A DNA stretch of 47,963 nucleotides from Peptoniphilus_A hominis (lineage in GTDB: Bacteria > Bacillota > Clostridia > Tissierellales > Peptoniphilaceae). The notes below the pieces were generated by a model. That model made no database searches and was not told the DNA's origin. It worked only from the letters and a program-made list of their open reading frames with translations. Positions 1 to 7,134 of the stretch are shown here, piece by piece. Location of the stretch: positions 1 to 47,963 of the forward strand of contig NZ_JBBMFO010000014.1 in NCBI RefSeq assembly GCF_040096015.1, written 5' to 3'. Position numbers and translations under genes: made by a program. Each line of letters starts with the position of its first letter. Position 1 is the first letter of the stretch.

Positions 1-34
1 CTAAATGCGTATAAGTGCAATTTTTTTATATAAA

Positions 35-69
35 AATATCTGTTAGAGATTTACTCCCCAACAGATATT
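35..69 (-). terminator. Possible terminator hairpin at left edge
   Basis: A perfect 10-bp inverted repeat (35-44 pairs with 60-69) has a 15-nt loop. Read on the minus strand, the stem is followed by a T-rich run, so it could end a minus-strand transcript. No gene belonging to it is visible in the window. Confidence 0.35.
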
Positions 70-100
70 ATAGAGCCAAAAAATTTTCTAAGATTCTTTA

Positions 101-157
101 TATATAATAGAAAAAAATCTTATATAATAGAAAAAAATCTTATATAATAGAAAAAAT
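101..157. repeat. 20-bp tandem repeat, about 2.8 copies
   Basis: The unit TATATAATAGAAAAAAATCT occurs at 101-120 and 121-140, with a partial third copy from 141. Each unit contains a TATAAT hexamer. It lies about 130-190 bp upstream of the S10 promoter. The rest of 1-288 is AT-rich with A/T tracts and no convincing ORF. It could be slipped-strand duplication, decoy -10 boxes, or curved upstream DNA; the sequence does not decide. Confidence 0.8.
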
Positions 158-288
158 AAAAAATATTTGTAAAAATTTTTGTCAAAGGAAATTTTTCTAG
201 CAAAATTATTTATTTTTATATGGAAAAAATTTGTCTAGGAGAAAAATAAAATTTTTCTAAAAAATTTAAAAAAAATGTGTAAATTTCC

Positions 289-317
289 TTTACAAGTGGC
301 TTTATTTGTTATATAAT
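289..317 (+). promoter_or_regulatory. Sigma-A type promoter of the S10 operon
   Basis: TTTACA (289-294) and TATAAT (312-317) are separated by exactly 17 bp, so transcription should start near 324. This is the only strong promoter seen before rpsJ, and no other strong one was noticed before rplQ. It therefore probably drives most of the 14-kb ribosomal cluster. Confidence 0.8.
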
Positions 318-323
318 ACCAGA

Positions 324-521
324 GCGTTTAAAAAAGAAAGTTGCGATGAAGTCATAAGTTGCTTGAGATTTTGTTGAAAAAAAGGAGTTTCGAGGTAATT
401 ATGACAGAGAAGTCCAAGCTGGACTTGGGCGCGGGTTATTTTTTTCAGACGGACCCCTTGATACACAAGGGTGCGTTTATCGATAACCCCATTCGCAAGT
501 AAGGCTTTAGCGAATAGGAGG
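324..521 (+). promoter_or_regulatory. Structured leader RNA of the S10 operon
   Basis: This non-coding leader of about 200 nt contains several complementary blocks: 410-415 with 421-426 (overlapped by an alternative, 414-418 with 424-428); 433-439 with 483-489; an internal 455-460 with 466-471; and 491-496 with 510-515. The last stem directly abuts the rpsJ Shine-Dalgarno sequence AGGAGG (516-521). Ribosomal protein operons are often autoregulated through such leaders (L4 in gamma-proteobacteria). I do not recognise this one as a named family. Regulation here is inference from structure and position. Confidence 0.6.
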
Positions 522-526
522 TAAAT

Positions 527-844
527 ATGTCTAACAAAGGCAAACAAAAAATCAGAATTAAACTTAAAGCTTATGATCACGAATTACTTGATAATTCAGC
601 ACTAAGAATTGTTGATGCTGCTAAAAAGAGCGGTGCAGAAGTTTCTGGACCAATTCCTCTTCCAACAGAAAAGGAAATCATCACAATTATAAGAGCTGTA
701 CACAAGTATAAGGATTCAAGAGAACAATTTGAGCAAAGAACTCACAAGCGTCTAATTGATATACTTAATCCTACACAAAAGACTGTAGATTCACTTATGA
801 AGTTAAATCTACCAGCTGGTGTAGATATAGAAATTAAACTTTAA
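527..844 (+). CDS. rpsJ: 30S ribosomal protein S10 (uS10)
   Basis: S10 sits in the head of the 30S subunit and also acts as NusE, partnering NusB in transcription antitermination. The 105-residue product has the family length, the N-terminal KIRIKLKAYDHELLD block, and the C-terminal PTQKTVDSLMKL and GVDIEIKL segments. The ATG follows AGGAGG (516-521) at good spacing. It is the first gene of the cluster, as in most Bacillota, directly after the structured leader. A 58-nt gap with a small hairpin separates it from rplC, the longest gap in this part of the operon. Identification is secure. Confidence 0.98.
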   Translation: MSNKGKQKIRIKLKAYDHELLDNSALRIVDAAKKSGAEVSGPIPLPTEKEIITIIRAVHKYKDSREQFEQRTHKRLIDILNPTQKTVDSLMKLNLPAGVDIEIKL

Positions 845-859
845 AACTTTGCTTTATAT

Positions 860-877
860 GACTTCTAAATAGAAGTC
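860..877 (+). other. Small hairpin in the rpsJ-rplC gap
   Basis: GACTTCT (860-866) pairs perfectly with AGAAGTC (871-877) around a 4-nt loop. No T-run follows, so it is not a classic terminator. It could be an RNA processing or stability element that uncouples rpsJ from rplC; the function is unknown. Confidence 0.45.
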
Positions 878-902
878 CGCTGTAAATATTAGGAGGTGCA
901 AC

Positions 903-1535
903 ATGAAATATTTAGTAGGTAAAAAAATTGGCATGACCCAAATTTTTGATGAAGAGGGTATTGTCACTCCTGTCTCAGTTATTGAAGTAGAACCAAATGT
1001 TGTTGTGCAAAAGAAAACTATTGAAAGCGATGGTTATAATGCTATCCAAGTTGCAACACATGAAGTTAAGGAAAAGAAACTTAACAAACCTGAGAAGGGA
1101 CATTTCGACAAGGCAGGCGTAGGATATAGAAAACATCTTTCTGAATTTAGAACTGATGATGTTGAGTCTTACAATCTTGGCGATGAAATAAAGGTAGATT
1201 TATTTGAAGTTGGAGAACACGTTGATGTTATCGGTACTTCAAAGGGTAAAGGAACTGCTGGTATTATTAAACGCCACAACTTCGGTCGTGGTAGAGAAAC
1301 TCACGGTTCTAAGTTCCACAGAATGCCAGGTGGTATGGGTGCTGCTTCTTATCCAGGAAAAGTATTCAAGAACCACAGAATGGCTGGAAAAATGGGTAAC
1401 GAAAGAGTTACTGTTCAAAACCTTGAAATTGTTAGAATAGATACAGATAAAAATTTAATTTTAGTTAAGGGTGCTATTCCAGGACCTAAGAAGGGAACTG
1501 TTAGAATTAAAAGCACTACTAAAATGACTAAATAA
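903..1535 (+). CDS. rplC: 50S ribosomal protein L3 (uL3)
   Basis: L3 is an early 23S-binding protein whose long loop reaches toward the peptidyl-transferase centre. The product is 210 residues, as expected. It starts with the KYLVGKKIGMTQIF signature. The central loop is clear around residues 120-160, with HNFGRGRETHGSK and HRMPGGMG followed by the GKVFKNHRMAGKMG segment that approaches the active site. The start ATG follows AGGAGG at about 891. The next gene, rplD, begins 17 nt after the stop. Nothing unusual. Confidence 0.98.
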   Translation: MKYLVGKKIGMTQIFDEEGIVTPVSVIEVEPNVVVQKKTIESDGYNAIQVATHEVKEKKLNKPEKGHFDKAGVGYRKHLSEFRTDDVESYNLGDEIKVDLFEVGEHVDVIGTSKGKGTAGIIKRHNFGRGRETHGSKFHRMPGGMGAASYPGKVFKNHRMAGKMGNERVTVQNLEIVRIDTDKNLILVKGAIPGPKKGTVRIKSTTKMTK

Positions 1536-1552
1536 GATAGGGAGGTAAAGAA

Positions 1553-2176
1553 ATGCCTAAAATTCAAATGATTGACATTAAGGGAAATCCTGTTGAAGAA
1601 GTCGAACTAAGTGAAGGGCTATTTGATGCTCCTGTAAGCACTCATGCTGTTTATTTAGTTGTTAAAAATATTTTGGCTAATAAAAGACAAGGTACTCACT
1701 CTGCTAAGACTCGTGCTGAAGTGCGTGGTGGCGGAAGAAAACCTTGGAGACAAAAGGGAACTGGTCGTGCAAGACAAGGTTCCATTAGATCACCTCAATG
1801 GAGAGGCGGCGGAGTTGTTTTCGCTAAGAAACCAAGAGATTACTCATACACAACTCCTAAGAAAACTAGAAGAGCTGCTCTTAGATCAGTTCTTACTACA
1901 AAATTACAAGATGGTGAAATAATCCTTGTTGACAAATTAACTATGGAAGAACCAAAGACAAAGATTTTCGCCAACATCTTAAAGGATATTAAGGCAGAAG
2001 GAAAGGCTCTTGTAGTTGTTAATGACGACGAAAAAGATGTTCAAAGAGCTGCAAGAAATATCGCTGGTGTAAAGACATCAAGAGCTACTGATATTAATGT
2101 TTATGAGTTATTAAAATACGATAACTTAATTATCACTAAGGCTGCACTTGATGTTGTTGAGGAGGTTTTTAACTGA
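1553..2176 (+). CDS. rplD: 50S ribosomal protein L4 (uL4)
   Basis: L4 binds 23S rRNA domain I and extends a loop into the peptide exit tunnel. In E. coli it is also the autogenous regulator of the S10 operon. The 207-residue product shows the extended-loop signature around residues 45-95 (RGGGRKPWRQKGTGRARQGS, then SPQWRGGG). An AGGGAGG-type site precedes the ATG. Its stop overlaps the rplW start in a TGATG arrangement, implying translational coupling. It is the natural candidate ligand for the leader at 324-521, though that is inference. Confidence 0.98.
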   Translation: MPKIQMIDIKGNPVEEVELSEGLFDAPVSTHAVYLVVKNILANKRQGTHSAKTRAEVRGGGRKPWRQKGTGRARQGSIRSPQWRGGGVVFAKKPRDYSYTTPKKTRRAALRSVLTTKLQDGEIILVDKLTMEEPKTKIFANILKDIKAEGKALVVVNDDEKDVQRAARNIAGVKTSRATDINVYELLKYDNLIITKAALDVVEEVFN

Positions 2177-2463
2177 TGAATAAATTTGACATTATTAAAA
2201 GACCTTTAGTTACTGAACAAAGTATGGACATGATGGCAGAAAATAAGTACACTTTTGAAGTGCCAAAGGATGCCACTAAGCCTGAAATCAGAGCAGCTGT
2301 TGAAGAAATCTTCGGCGTTAAGGTTGAAAAAGTATATACAATGAATATGCGTGGAAAATTAAAGAGACAAGGAGTTCATCAAGGAAGACGTCCTTCATGG
2401 AAAAAGGCTATAGTTAAACTTACTGATGACTCAGAACCAATAGAATTTTTTGATTCTATTTGA
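2176..2463 (+). CDS. rplW: 50S ribosomal protein L23 (uL23)
   Basis: L23 lies at the tunnel exit and docks trigger factor and SRP. The product is 95 residues, typical for bacteria, with the N-terminal DIIKRPLVTEQS motif. It also has the conserved MRGKLKRQG / GRRPSWKKAIVKL stretch in the C-terminal half. The ATG at 2176 overlaps the rplD stop by one base, and the GAGGAGG near 2159-2165 inside rplD provides the ribosome binding site. Assignment is secure. Confidence 0.98.
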   Translation: MNKFDIIKRPLVTEQSMDMMAENKYTFEVPKDATKPEIRAAVEEIFGVKVEKVYTMNMRGKLKRQGVHQGRRPSWKKAIVKLTDDSEPIEFFDSI

Positions 2464-2481
2464 TAAGTAGGAGGTATTAAA

Positions 2482-3312
2482 ATGGCGATTAGAGGATTTA
2501 AACCTACAACTCCTGCCCGTAGAAAGATGACTGTTGCTACATTCGAAGAGATTACAAAGACTACACCTGAAAAATCTCTTTTAGTTAGCTTCAATAAAAC
2601 TGCCGGTAGAAATTCACAAGGTAGAATTACTAGTAGACATAGAGGCGGCGGAGTTAAGAGAAAATATAGAATTATAGATTTAAAAAGAGATAAAGACAAT
2701 ATTCCTGCAAAAGTACAAGCTATTGAATATGATCCATATAGAACTGCTTACATTGCACTTTTATCTTATGCTGATGGTGAAAAGAGATACATCATTCAAC
2801 CTAACGGACTTAAAGTTGGCGATATTGTAGAATCAGGTACAGATGCAGATATCAAAGTTGGTAATGCACTAATGCTTGCTGATATCCCTGTTGGTACTAC
2901 TGTTCACAACATCGAAATGACTCCTGGAAAGGGCGGTCAAATTGCAAGAAGTGCTGGATCATCAGCTCAACTTATGGCAAAAGAAGGAAAATATGCTCAA
3001 CTTAGACTTCCTTCAGGTGAATTTAGATTAGTTAGCCAAAGATGTAAGGCAACTATTGGACAAGTTGGAAATATTTCTCATGAACTTATCACTTTAGGTA
3101 AGGCAGGTAAGAGCAGATATCTTGGAAACAGACCTCATGTTAGAGGATCTGCAATGAACCCTGTTGATCACCCTCATGGTGGTGGAGAAGGTAGAACTCC
3201 AGTAGGTAGACCTTCACCTATGACTCCTTGGGGCAAGAAAGCTCTAGGACTTAAGACTAGAAAGAAATCTAAAAAATCTGATATGTATATAGTAAGAAGA
3301 AGAACTAAGTAA
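2482..3312 (+). CDS. rplB: 50S ribosomal protein L2 (uL2)
   Basis: L2 is a primary 23S-binding protein needed for subunit association and peptidyl-transferase assembly. The 276-residue product starts MAIRGFKPTTPARRKMT. It has the SRHRGGGVKRKYR block near residue 55 and ends with the conserved GSAMNPVDHPHGGGEGR loop, whose histidine is functionally important in other bacteria, plus a basic tail. AGGAGG precedes the ATG by a normal spacing. Length and motifs match bacterial L2 throughout. Confidence 0.98.
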   Translation: MAIRGFKPTTPARRKMTVATFEEITKTTPEKSLLVSFNKTAGRNSQGRITSRHRGGGVKRKYRIIDLKRDKDNIPAKVQAIEYDPYRTAYIALLSYADGEKRYIIQPNGLKVGDIVESGTDADIKVGNALMLADIPVGTTVHNIEMTPGKGGQIARSAGSSAQLMAKEGKYAQLRLPSGEFRLVSQRCKATIGQVGNISHELITLGKAGKSRYLGNRPHVRGSAMNPVDHPHGGGEGRTPVGRPSPMTPWGKKALGLKTRKKSKKSDMYIVRRRTK

Positions 3313-3324
3313 TCGGAGGGTATA

Positions 3325-3609
3325 ATGAGTAGATCAATAAAAAAAGGACCATTTGCTGATGAACACCTTCTAAAGAAGGTTGACGAGCTTAATGAAAAAA
3401 ATGAAAAGAAAGTAATTAAAACTTGGTCTCGTCGCTCAACTATTTTCCCTGAATTTGTTTCACACACAATTGCTGTTCATGACGGCAGAAAACATGTGCC
3501 AGTATATATTACTGAAGACATGGTAGGACATAAATTAGGTGAATTTGTTCCAACAAGAACATATAGAGGCCACGGCGGCAAGAGCGAAAAGAGCACAACA
3601 GTTAAATAA
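3325..3609 (+). CDS. rpsS: 30S ribosomal protein S19 (uS19)
   Basis: S19 forms part of the 30S head and contacts the A-site tRNA and S13. The 94-residue product begins SRSIKKGPF, carries IKTWSRRSTIFPEFVSHTI in the middle, and has the GHKLGEFVPTRTYRGH block at residues about 70-85, all diagnostic. It follows rplB by 12 nt with a CGGAGGG-type binding site. A short charged Lys/Ser tail closes the protein. No anomaly. Confidence 0.98.
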   Translation: MSRSIKKGPFADEHLLKKVDELNEKNEKKVIKTWSRRSTIFPEFVSHTIAVHDGRKHVPVYITEDMVGHKLGEFVPTRTYRGHGGKSEKSTTVK

Positions 3610-3620
3610 GGAGGGTTAAA

Positions 3621-3956
3621 ATGCAAGCACAAGCAATTGCAAAATATGTAAGAATATCACCTCTTAAGGTGAATTATATTTGCGCTGAAATACGCGGCAA
3701 AAGCGTTGATGAGGCCCTCTCTATTTTAAAGTTTACTAATAAGAGGGGAGCTCATGAACTCTATAAGGTATTAAAATCAGCTGTAGCTAATGCTGAAAAC
3801 AACCTTAATTTAGACAGAAGCGATCTTTATGTGAAGAAAGCATACGCTAATGACGGACCTACTATGAAGAGATTTCGTCCTAAGGCTAAGGGTATGGCTT
3901 ATCCAATCCTTAAAAGATCAAGTCACATTGGCGTTGTAGTAGCAGAAAGAGAGTAA
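3621..3956 (+). CDS. rplV: 50S ribosomal protein L22 (uL22)
   Basis: L22 lines the exit tunnel with a long beta-hairpin. The product is 111 residues. It starts MQAQAIAKYVRISPLKVN, contains DEALSILKFTNKRGAHELYKVLKSAVANAENN in pieces across residues 30-62, and has the hairpin loop sequence GPTMKRFRPKAKGMAYPILKRSSHI. The spacing from rpsS is 11 nt, with a GGAGGG site. The length matches the family, and there is no insertion in the hairpin of the kind associated with macrolide resistance. Confidence 0.97.
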   Translation: MQAQAIAKYVRISPLKVNYICAEIRGKSVDEALSILKFTNKRGAHELYKVLKSAVANAENNLNLDRSDLYVKKAYANDGPTMKRFRPKAKGMAYPILKRSSHIGVVVAERE

Positions 3957-3967
3957 GGAGGTAGAGA

Positions 3968-4732
3968 ATGGGCCAAAAAGTAAACCCACATGGACTTCGT
4001 GTTGGAGTAATCAAAGATTGGGATTCAAAATGGTATGCAGACAAGAAAAATTTTGCCGATCTTTTAGTTGAAGACAACAATATTAGAAAATATGTTAAGA
4101 AAAAACTCTATACTGCAGGTATTTCTAAAATTGAAATCGAAAGAGCTGCTAACAGAGTTAAAGTTTCAATTCACACAGCTAAACCAGGTATGGTTATTGG
4201 CCGTGGTGGCGCTGGAGTTGAAGAACTTAGAGCTGAAATTGAAAAGCTAACAAATAAATCTGTTGTAATAAATGTTGAAGAAATTAAGAACCAAGATTTA
4301 GACGCACAAATCGTTGCTGAAGCTATTGCTGAATCTCTTGAAAGAAGAGTTGCATTTAGACGTGCAATGAAACAAGCTATCCAAAGAACTATGCGTCAAG
4401 GAGCTCTTGGTATTAAGACTTCTGTATCAGGCCGTGTTGGCGGTGCAGATATGGCAAGAACTGAAGGTTATTCTGAAGGAACTATTCCTCTTCAAACATT
4501 AAGAGCTGATATCGACTACGGTTTCGCTGAAGCTGATACTACTTATGGTAAGCTTGGCGTTAAAGTTTGGCTTTATAAGGGCGAAGTTCTTCCTGAACTA
4601 AGAGAAGATTCAAGAAGAAAACCTAGAGACAATAGAGACAATAGAGATAACAGAAACCGCAAGAGACGCGATAATAGAAACAATAATTTCAATAGAAATA
4701 ATAGAAGAGACAATAAAAATAAAGAGTCTTAA
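3968..4732 (+). CDS. rpsC: 30S ribosomal protein S3 (uS3) with Asn/Arg-rich tail
   Basis: S3 lies at the mRNA entry of the 30S subunit and contributes to helicase activity there. The core is typical: MGQKVNPHGLRVGVIKDWDS at the start, a KH domain with VIGRGGAGVEELR at residues about 76-88, and the C-terminal SGRVGGADMARTE block. At 254 residues it is longer than the usual 215-230, because after LPELRED comes a low-complexity tail of about 40 residues. The tail is built of Arg, Asp and Asn with a repeated RDN triplet. It is likely disordered and may bind RNA. Confidence 0.97.
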   Translation: MGQKVNPHGLRVGVIKDWDSKWYADKKNFADLLVEDNNIRKYVKKKLYTAGISKIEIERAANRVKVSIHTAKPGMVIGRGGAGVEELRAEIEKLTNKSVVINVEEIKNQDLDAQIVAEAIAESLERRVAFRRAMKQAIQRTMRQGALGIKTSVSGRVGGADMARTEGYSEGTIPLQTLRADIDYGFAEADTTYGKLGVKVWLYKGEVLPELREDSRRKPRDNRDNRDNRNRKRRDNRNNNFNRNNRRDNKNKES

Positions 4733-4749
4733 AGAAGGGAGGAATAGTC

Positions 4750-5181
4750 ATGTTGATGCCTAAGAGAGTAAAATATCGTAAAGTTCACAGAGGCAGAATG
4801 AAGGGCAAGGCTATGCGTGGTAATGAGCTTGCATACGGCGAATATGGTATAAAAGCTTTAGAACCTTGTTGGATAACTTCAAATCAAATAGAAGCAGCAC
4901 GTCGTGCTATGACAAGATATATTCGTAGAGGTGGAAATATCTGGATTAAGATTTTCCCAGACAAACCTGTTACTGAAAAACCTGCTGAAACTCGTATGGG
5001 TTCCGGTAAAGGTGCTCCAGAGTATTGGGTTGCAGTAGTTAAACCAGGAAGAATTTTATTTGAAATGGGCGGTGTTTCTGAAGATGTTGCAAGAGAAGCT
5101 ATGAGACTTGCATCTATGAAACTCCCTGTGAGAACTAAATTCGTTATGAAAGATAAGGATGGTGACTCAAATGAAGGCTAA
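4750..5181 (+). CDS. rplP: 50S ribosomal protein L16 (uL16)
   Basis: L16 organises the A-site side of the 50S subunit. The 143-residue product starts MLMPKRVKYRKVHRGRM. It contains LEPCWITSNQIEAARRAMTR and the GSGKGAPEYWVAVVKPGRI segment that carries the functionally important loop. The start at 4750 is preferred over the ATG at 4756 because family members begin MLMPKR and GGGAGG lies upstream. Its last codons overlap the start of rpmC, as is common for this pair. Confidence 0.97.
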   Translation: MLMPKRVKYRKVHRGRMKGKAMRGNELAYGEYGIKALEPCWITSNQIEAARRAMTRYIRRGGNIWIKIFPDKPVTEKPAETRMGSGKGAPEYWVAVVKPGRILFEMGGVSEDVAREAMRLASMKLPVRTKFVMKDKDGDSNEG

Positions 5182-5377
5182 TGAAATTCGCAAGATGTCA
5201 AGCGAAGATTTAAATAAGAAAGTTAATGAACTTAAAAATGAACTTTTTAATTTGAGATTCAGATTGGCCACTGGTCAACTTGACAATCCATCAAGTATTA
5301 AAAGTGTTAAAAGAGATATAGCAAGAGTTAAAACGATCATTAGAGAACGTGAACTTGAAGTTGGAAAGGAGGCTTAA
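5171..5377 (+). CDS. rpmC: 50S ribosomal protein L29 (uL29)
   Basis: L29 sits near the tunnel exit next to L23. The product is 68 residues and almost entirely helical, with MKANEIRKMSSEDL, then LKNELFNLRFRLATGQLDNP and IKSVKRDIARVKTIIRER. These are the standard two-helix hairpin blocks. I place the start at ATG 5171 rather than an in-frame upstream codon at 5159, because family members begin MKA and an AAGGATGG site is well placed. It overlaps the end of rplP by 11 nt, implying coupled translation. Confidence 0.95.
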   Translation: MKANEIRKMSSEDLNKKVNELKNELFNLRFRLATGQLDNPSSIKSVKRDIARVKTIIRERELEVGKEA

Positions 5378-5381
5378 TCTC

Positions 5382-5636
5382 ATGGAAAGAAATTCAAGAA
5401 AAACTATAACAGGAATTGTAGTAAGCGATAAAATGGATAAGACTATTGTAGTTCAAACTGAAACTTTAAAAACTCATCCAATTTACAAAAAGAGATTTAA
5501 GAAGACTACTAAATTCAAGGCTCATGATGAAAATAATGAATGTGGTATTGGTGATCGCGTAAAACTTATGGAAACTAGACCACTAAGTAAAGATAAAAGA
5601 TGGAGACTTGTAGAAATTATTGAAAAGGCTCAATAA
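5382..5636 (+). CDS. rpsQ: 30S ribosomal protein S17 (uS17)
   Basis: S17 is an early 16S-binding OB-fold protein. The product is 84 residues, with RKTITGIVVSDKMDKTIVV at the start, KTHPIYKKRFKKTTKFKAHDE in the middle, and the GIGDRVKLMETRPLSKDKRW block near the end. The ATG at 5382 follows AAAGGAGG (5365-5372). An in-frame codon upstream at 5349 lies inside rpmC and has no binding site. The length agrees with bacterial S17. Confidence 0.97.
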   Translation: MERNSRKTITGIVVSDKMDKTIVVQTETLKTHPIYKKRFKKTTKFKAHDENNECGIGDRVKLMETRPLSKDKRWRLVEIIEKAQ

Positions 5637-5659
5637 TTTTAACTTGAAAGGAGAATAAC

Positions 5660-6028
5660 ATGATTCAACAAGAAACAAGATTGCGTGTTGCTGACAATTC
5701 AGGTGCAAGAGAACTATCTGTAATTAAAGTCCTTGGTGGAACTAATAGAAAGACAGCTTCTATCGGAGATATTGTAGTGTGTTCTGTAAAGAATGCAACA
5801 CCCGGTGGCGTTGTCAAAAAAGGTGCTGTTGTAAAAGCAGTTATTGTTAGAACAAACAAGGGCATCAGCAGAAAAGACGGATCTTACATTAGCTTCGATG
5901 ATAATGCTGCTGTTGTAATTAAAGATGATAGAAGCCCTGTTGGCACTCGTATTTTTGGACCTGTAACTAGAGAACTAAGAGCTGGAAACTTTATGAAGAT
6001 TATTTCTCTAGCTCCGGAAGTACTATAA
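5660..6028 (+). CDS. rplN: 50S ribosomal protein L14 (uL14)
   Basis: L14 forms an intersubunit bridge and is the docking site of RsfS. At 122 residues it has exactly the normal bacterial length. It starts MIQQETRLRVADNSGAREL, carries GDIVVCSVKNATPGGVVKKG, and ends with the FGPVTRELR and MKIISLAPEVL signature. AAAGGAG precedes the ATG. Conservation appears complete and nothing is odd. Confidence 0.98.
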   Translation: MIQQETRLRVADNSGARELSVIKVLGGTNRKTASIGDIVVCSVKNATPGGVVKKGAVVKAVIVRTNKGISRKDGSYISFDDNAAVVIKDDRSPVGTRIFGPVTRELRAGNFMKIISLAPEVL

Positions 6029-6042
6029 TTTGGAGGTGTAAT

Positions 6043-6351
6043 ATGAAAATTAAAAAAGATGACATCGTAAAAGTTATAGCCGGAAAAGATAAAGGCAAAA
6101 CTGGTAAAGTCCTAAGAACAATTCCTAAAAAAGATTTAGTAGTTGTTGAAAAGGTAAATATTGTTACTAAACACATTAAACCTAGAGGACCTCAAAACCC
6201 AGGTGGAATAGAAAAAATGGAAGCTCCAATTCATGTATCTAATGTTATGTACTTTGACAGTGCATCAGGAAAGGCTACAAGAATTGGCTATAAATTTGAA
6301 GACGGAAAAAAAGTTAGATATGCAAAGTCTAGCGGAAAGAACATTAAATAG
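6043..6351 (+). CDS. rplX: 50S ribosomal protein L24 (uL24)
   Basis: L24 is one of the two 50S assembly initiators. The 102-residue product has a KOW domain at the N-terminus (KKDDIVKVIAGKDKGKTGKV). This is followed by VEKVNIVTKHIKPRGPQNPGGI and the MEAPIHVSNVMYFD segment typical of L24. The ATG follows TTGGAGGTG. A Lys-rich C-terminus with FEDGKKVRYAK matches Gram-positive versions. Identification is secure. Confidence 0.97.
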   Translation: MKIKKDDIVKVIAGKDKGKTGKVLRTIPKKDLVVVEKVNIVTKHIKPRGPQNPGGIEKMEAPIHVSNVMYFDSASGKATRIGYKFEDGKKVRYAKSSGKNIK

Positions 6352-6362
6352 GGGGTAGAATA

Positions 6363-6908
6363 ATGACTTCAAGATTACAAGAAAAATATAAGACAGAAGT
6401 TGTGGGCCACCTAATGGAACATTTCAACTATAGAAATGTTATGGAAGTACCGAAACTTGAAAAAATCACTATTAACATAGGTATTGGTGAAGCTAAGGAT
6501 AATCACAAGGCTCTTGAATCAGCAGTAGAAGAACTTACTACTATAGCTGGTCAAAAGGCTGTTGTTACTAAAGCAAGAAAATCAATTGCCAACTTTAAAC
6601 TTCGTGCAGGACAAAATGTTGGTGTTAAGGTTACTCTAAGAGGACAAAGAATGTATGAATTCTTAGATAAATTAATGAATGTTGCACTTCCAAGAGTTAG
6701 AGACTTTAGAGGCGTTAAGCCTACTGCTTTTGATGGTAGAGGAAACTATGCCCTTGGTCTTAAAGAACAACTTATCTTCCCTGAAATTGAATATGATAAG
6801 GTTGACGCTATTAGAGGAATGGACATTGTTATTGTAACTACTGCTAATACTGATGAAGAAGCTAAAGAATTCCTAGACAAAATGGGAATGCCTTTTGCTA
6901 AGGCTTAA
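6363..6908 (+). CDS. rplE: 50S ribosomal protein L5 (uL5)
   Basis: L5 binds 5S rRNA and contacts the P-site tRNA. The product has 181 residues, normal for bacteria. Key blocks are MEVPKLEKITINIGIGEAKD near residue 25, KARKSIANFKLRAGQNVGVKVTLRG (given in part) near 75, and FRGVKPTAFDGRGNYALGLK around residue 118. The end, MPFAKA, is also usual. The start ATG at 6363 is preceded by a GGGGG-rich site. Nothing unusual. Confidence 0.98.
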   Translation: MTSRLQEKYKTEVVGHLMEHFNYRNVMEVPKLEKITINIGIGEAKDNHKALESAVEELTTIAGQKAVVTKARKSIANFKLRAGQNVGVKVTLRGQRMYEFLDKLMNVALPRVRDFRGVKPTAFDGRGNYALGLKEQLIFPEIEYDKVDAIRGMDIVIVTTANTDEEAKEFLDKMGMPFAKA

Positions 6909-6919
6909 GGAGGTACATT

Positions 6920-7105
6920 GTGGCAAAAAAATCAATGATTGCAAAACAAAAGAGGAAACAAAAGTATTCTTCTCGTGAATATACTAGATGTAAAATCTGT
7001 GGAAGACCACATGCTGTTTTACAAAAATATGGAATATGTAGAATATGCTTTAGAGAACTTGCGTACAAGGGACAAATTCCTGGCGTAAGAAAAGCTAGCT
7101 GGTAA
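6920..7105 (+). CDS. rpsN: 30S ribosomal protein S14, zinc-binding type Z (uS14)
   Basis: S14 is in the 30S head. This is the short 61-residue zinc form: two CxxC pairs are visible (CKICGRPHAV and CRICFRELAY) together with the GQIPGVRKASW terminus. The zinc-free long form would be about 89 residues. The start is GTG at 6920, placed by AAGGAGG just upstream and the MAKKSMIAKQKR beginning. The reading frame does not offer a better ATG. This form is the usual one within the S10-spc cluster of Gram-positives. Confidence 0.97.
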   Translation: MAKKSMIAKQKRKQKYSSREYTRCKICGRPHAVLQKYGICRICFRELAYKGQIPGVRKASW

Positions 7106-7134
7106 AAGCCTTAGATGAAAGGAGGCAAACTGAT

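Noticed and set aside
101..157. 20-bp tandem repeats as a CRISPR-like array
   Set aside because: The units are directly adjacent with no spacers and are almost pure A/T.
302..580. 92-codon minus-strand ORF across the S10 leader
   Set aside because: It runs antisense through the structured leader and the start of rpsJ, has no family features, and is explained by the leader's own composition.
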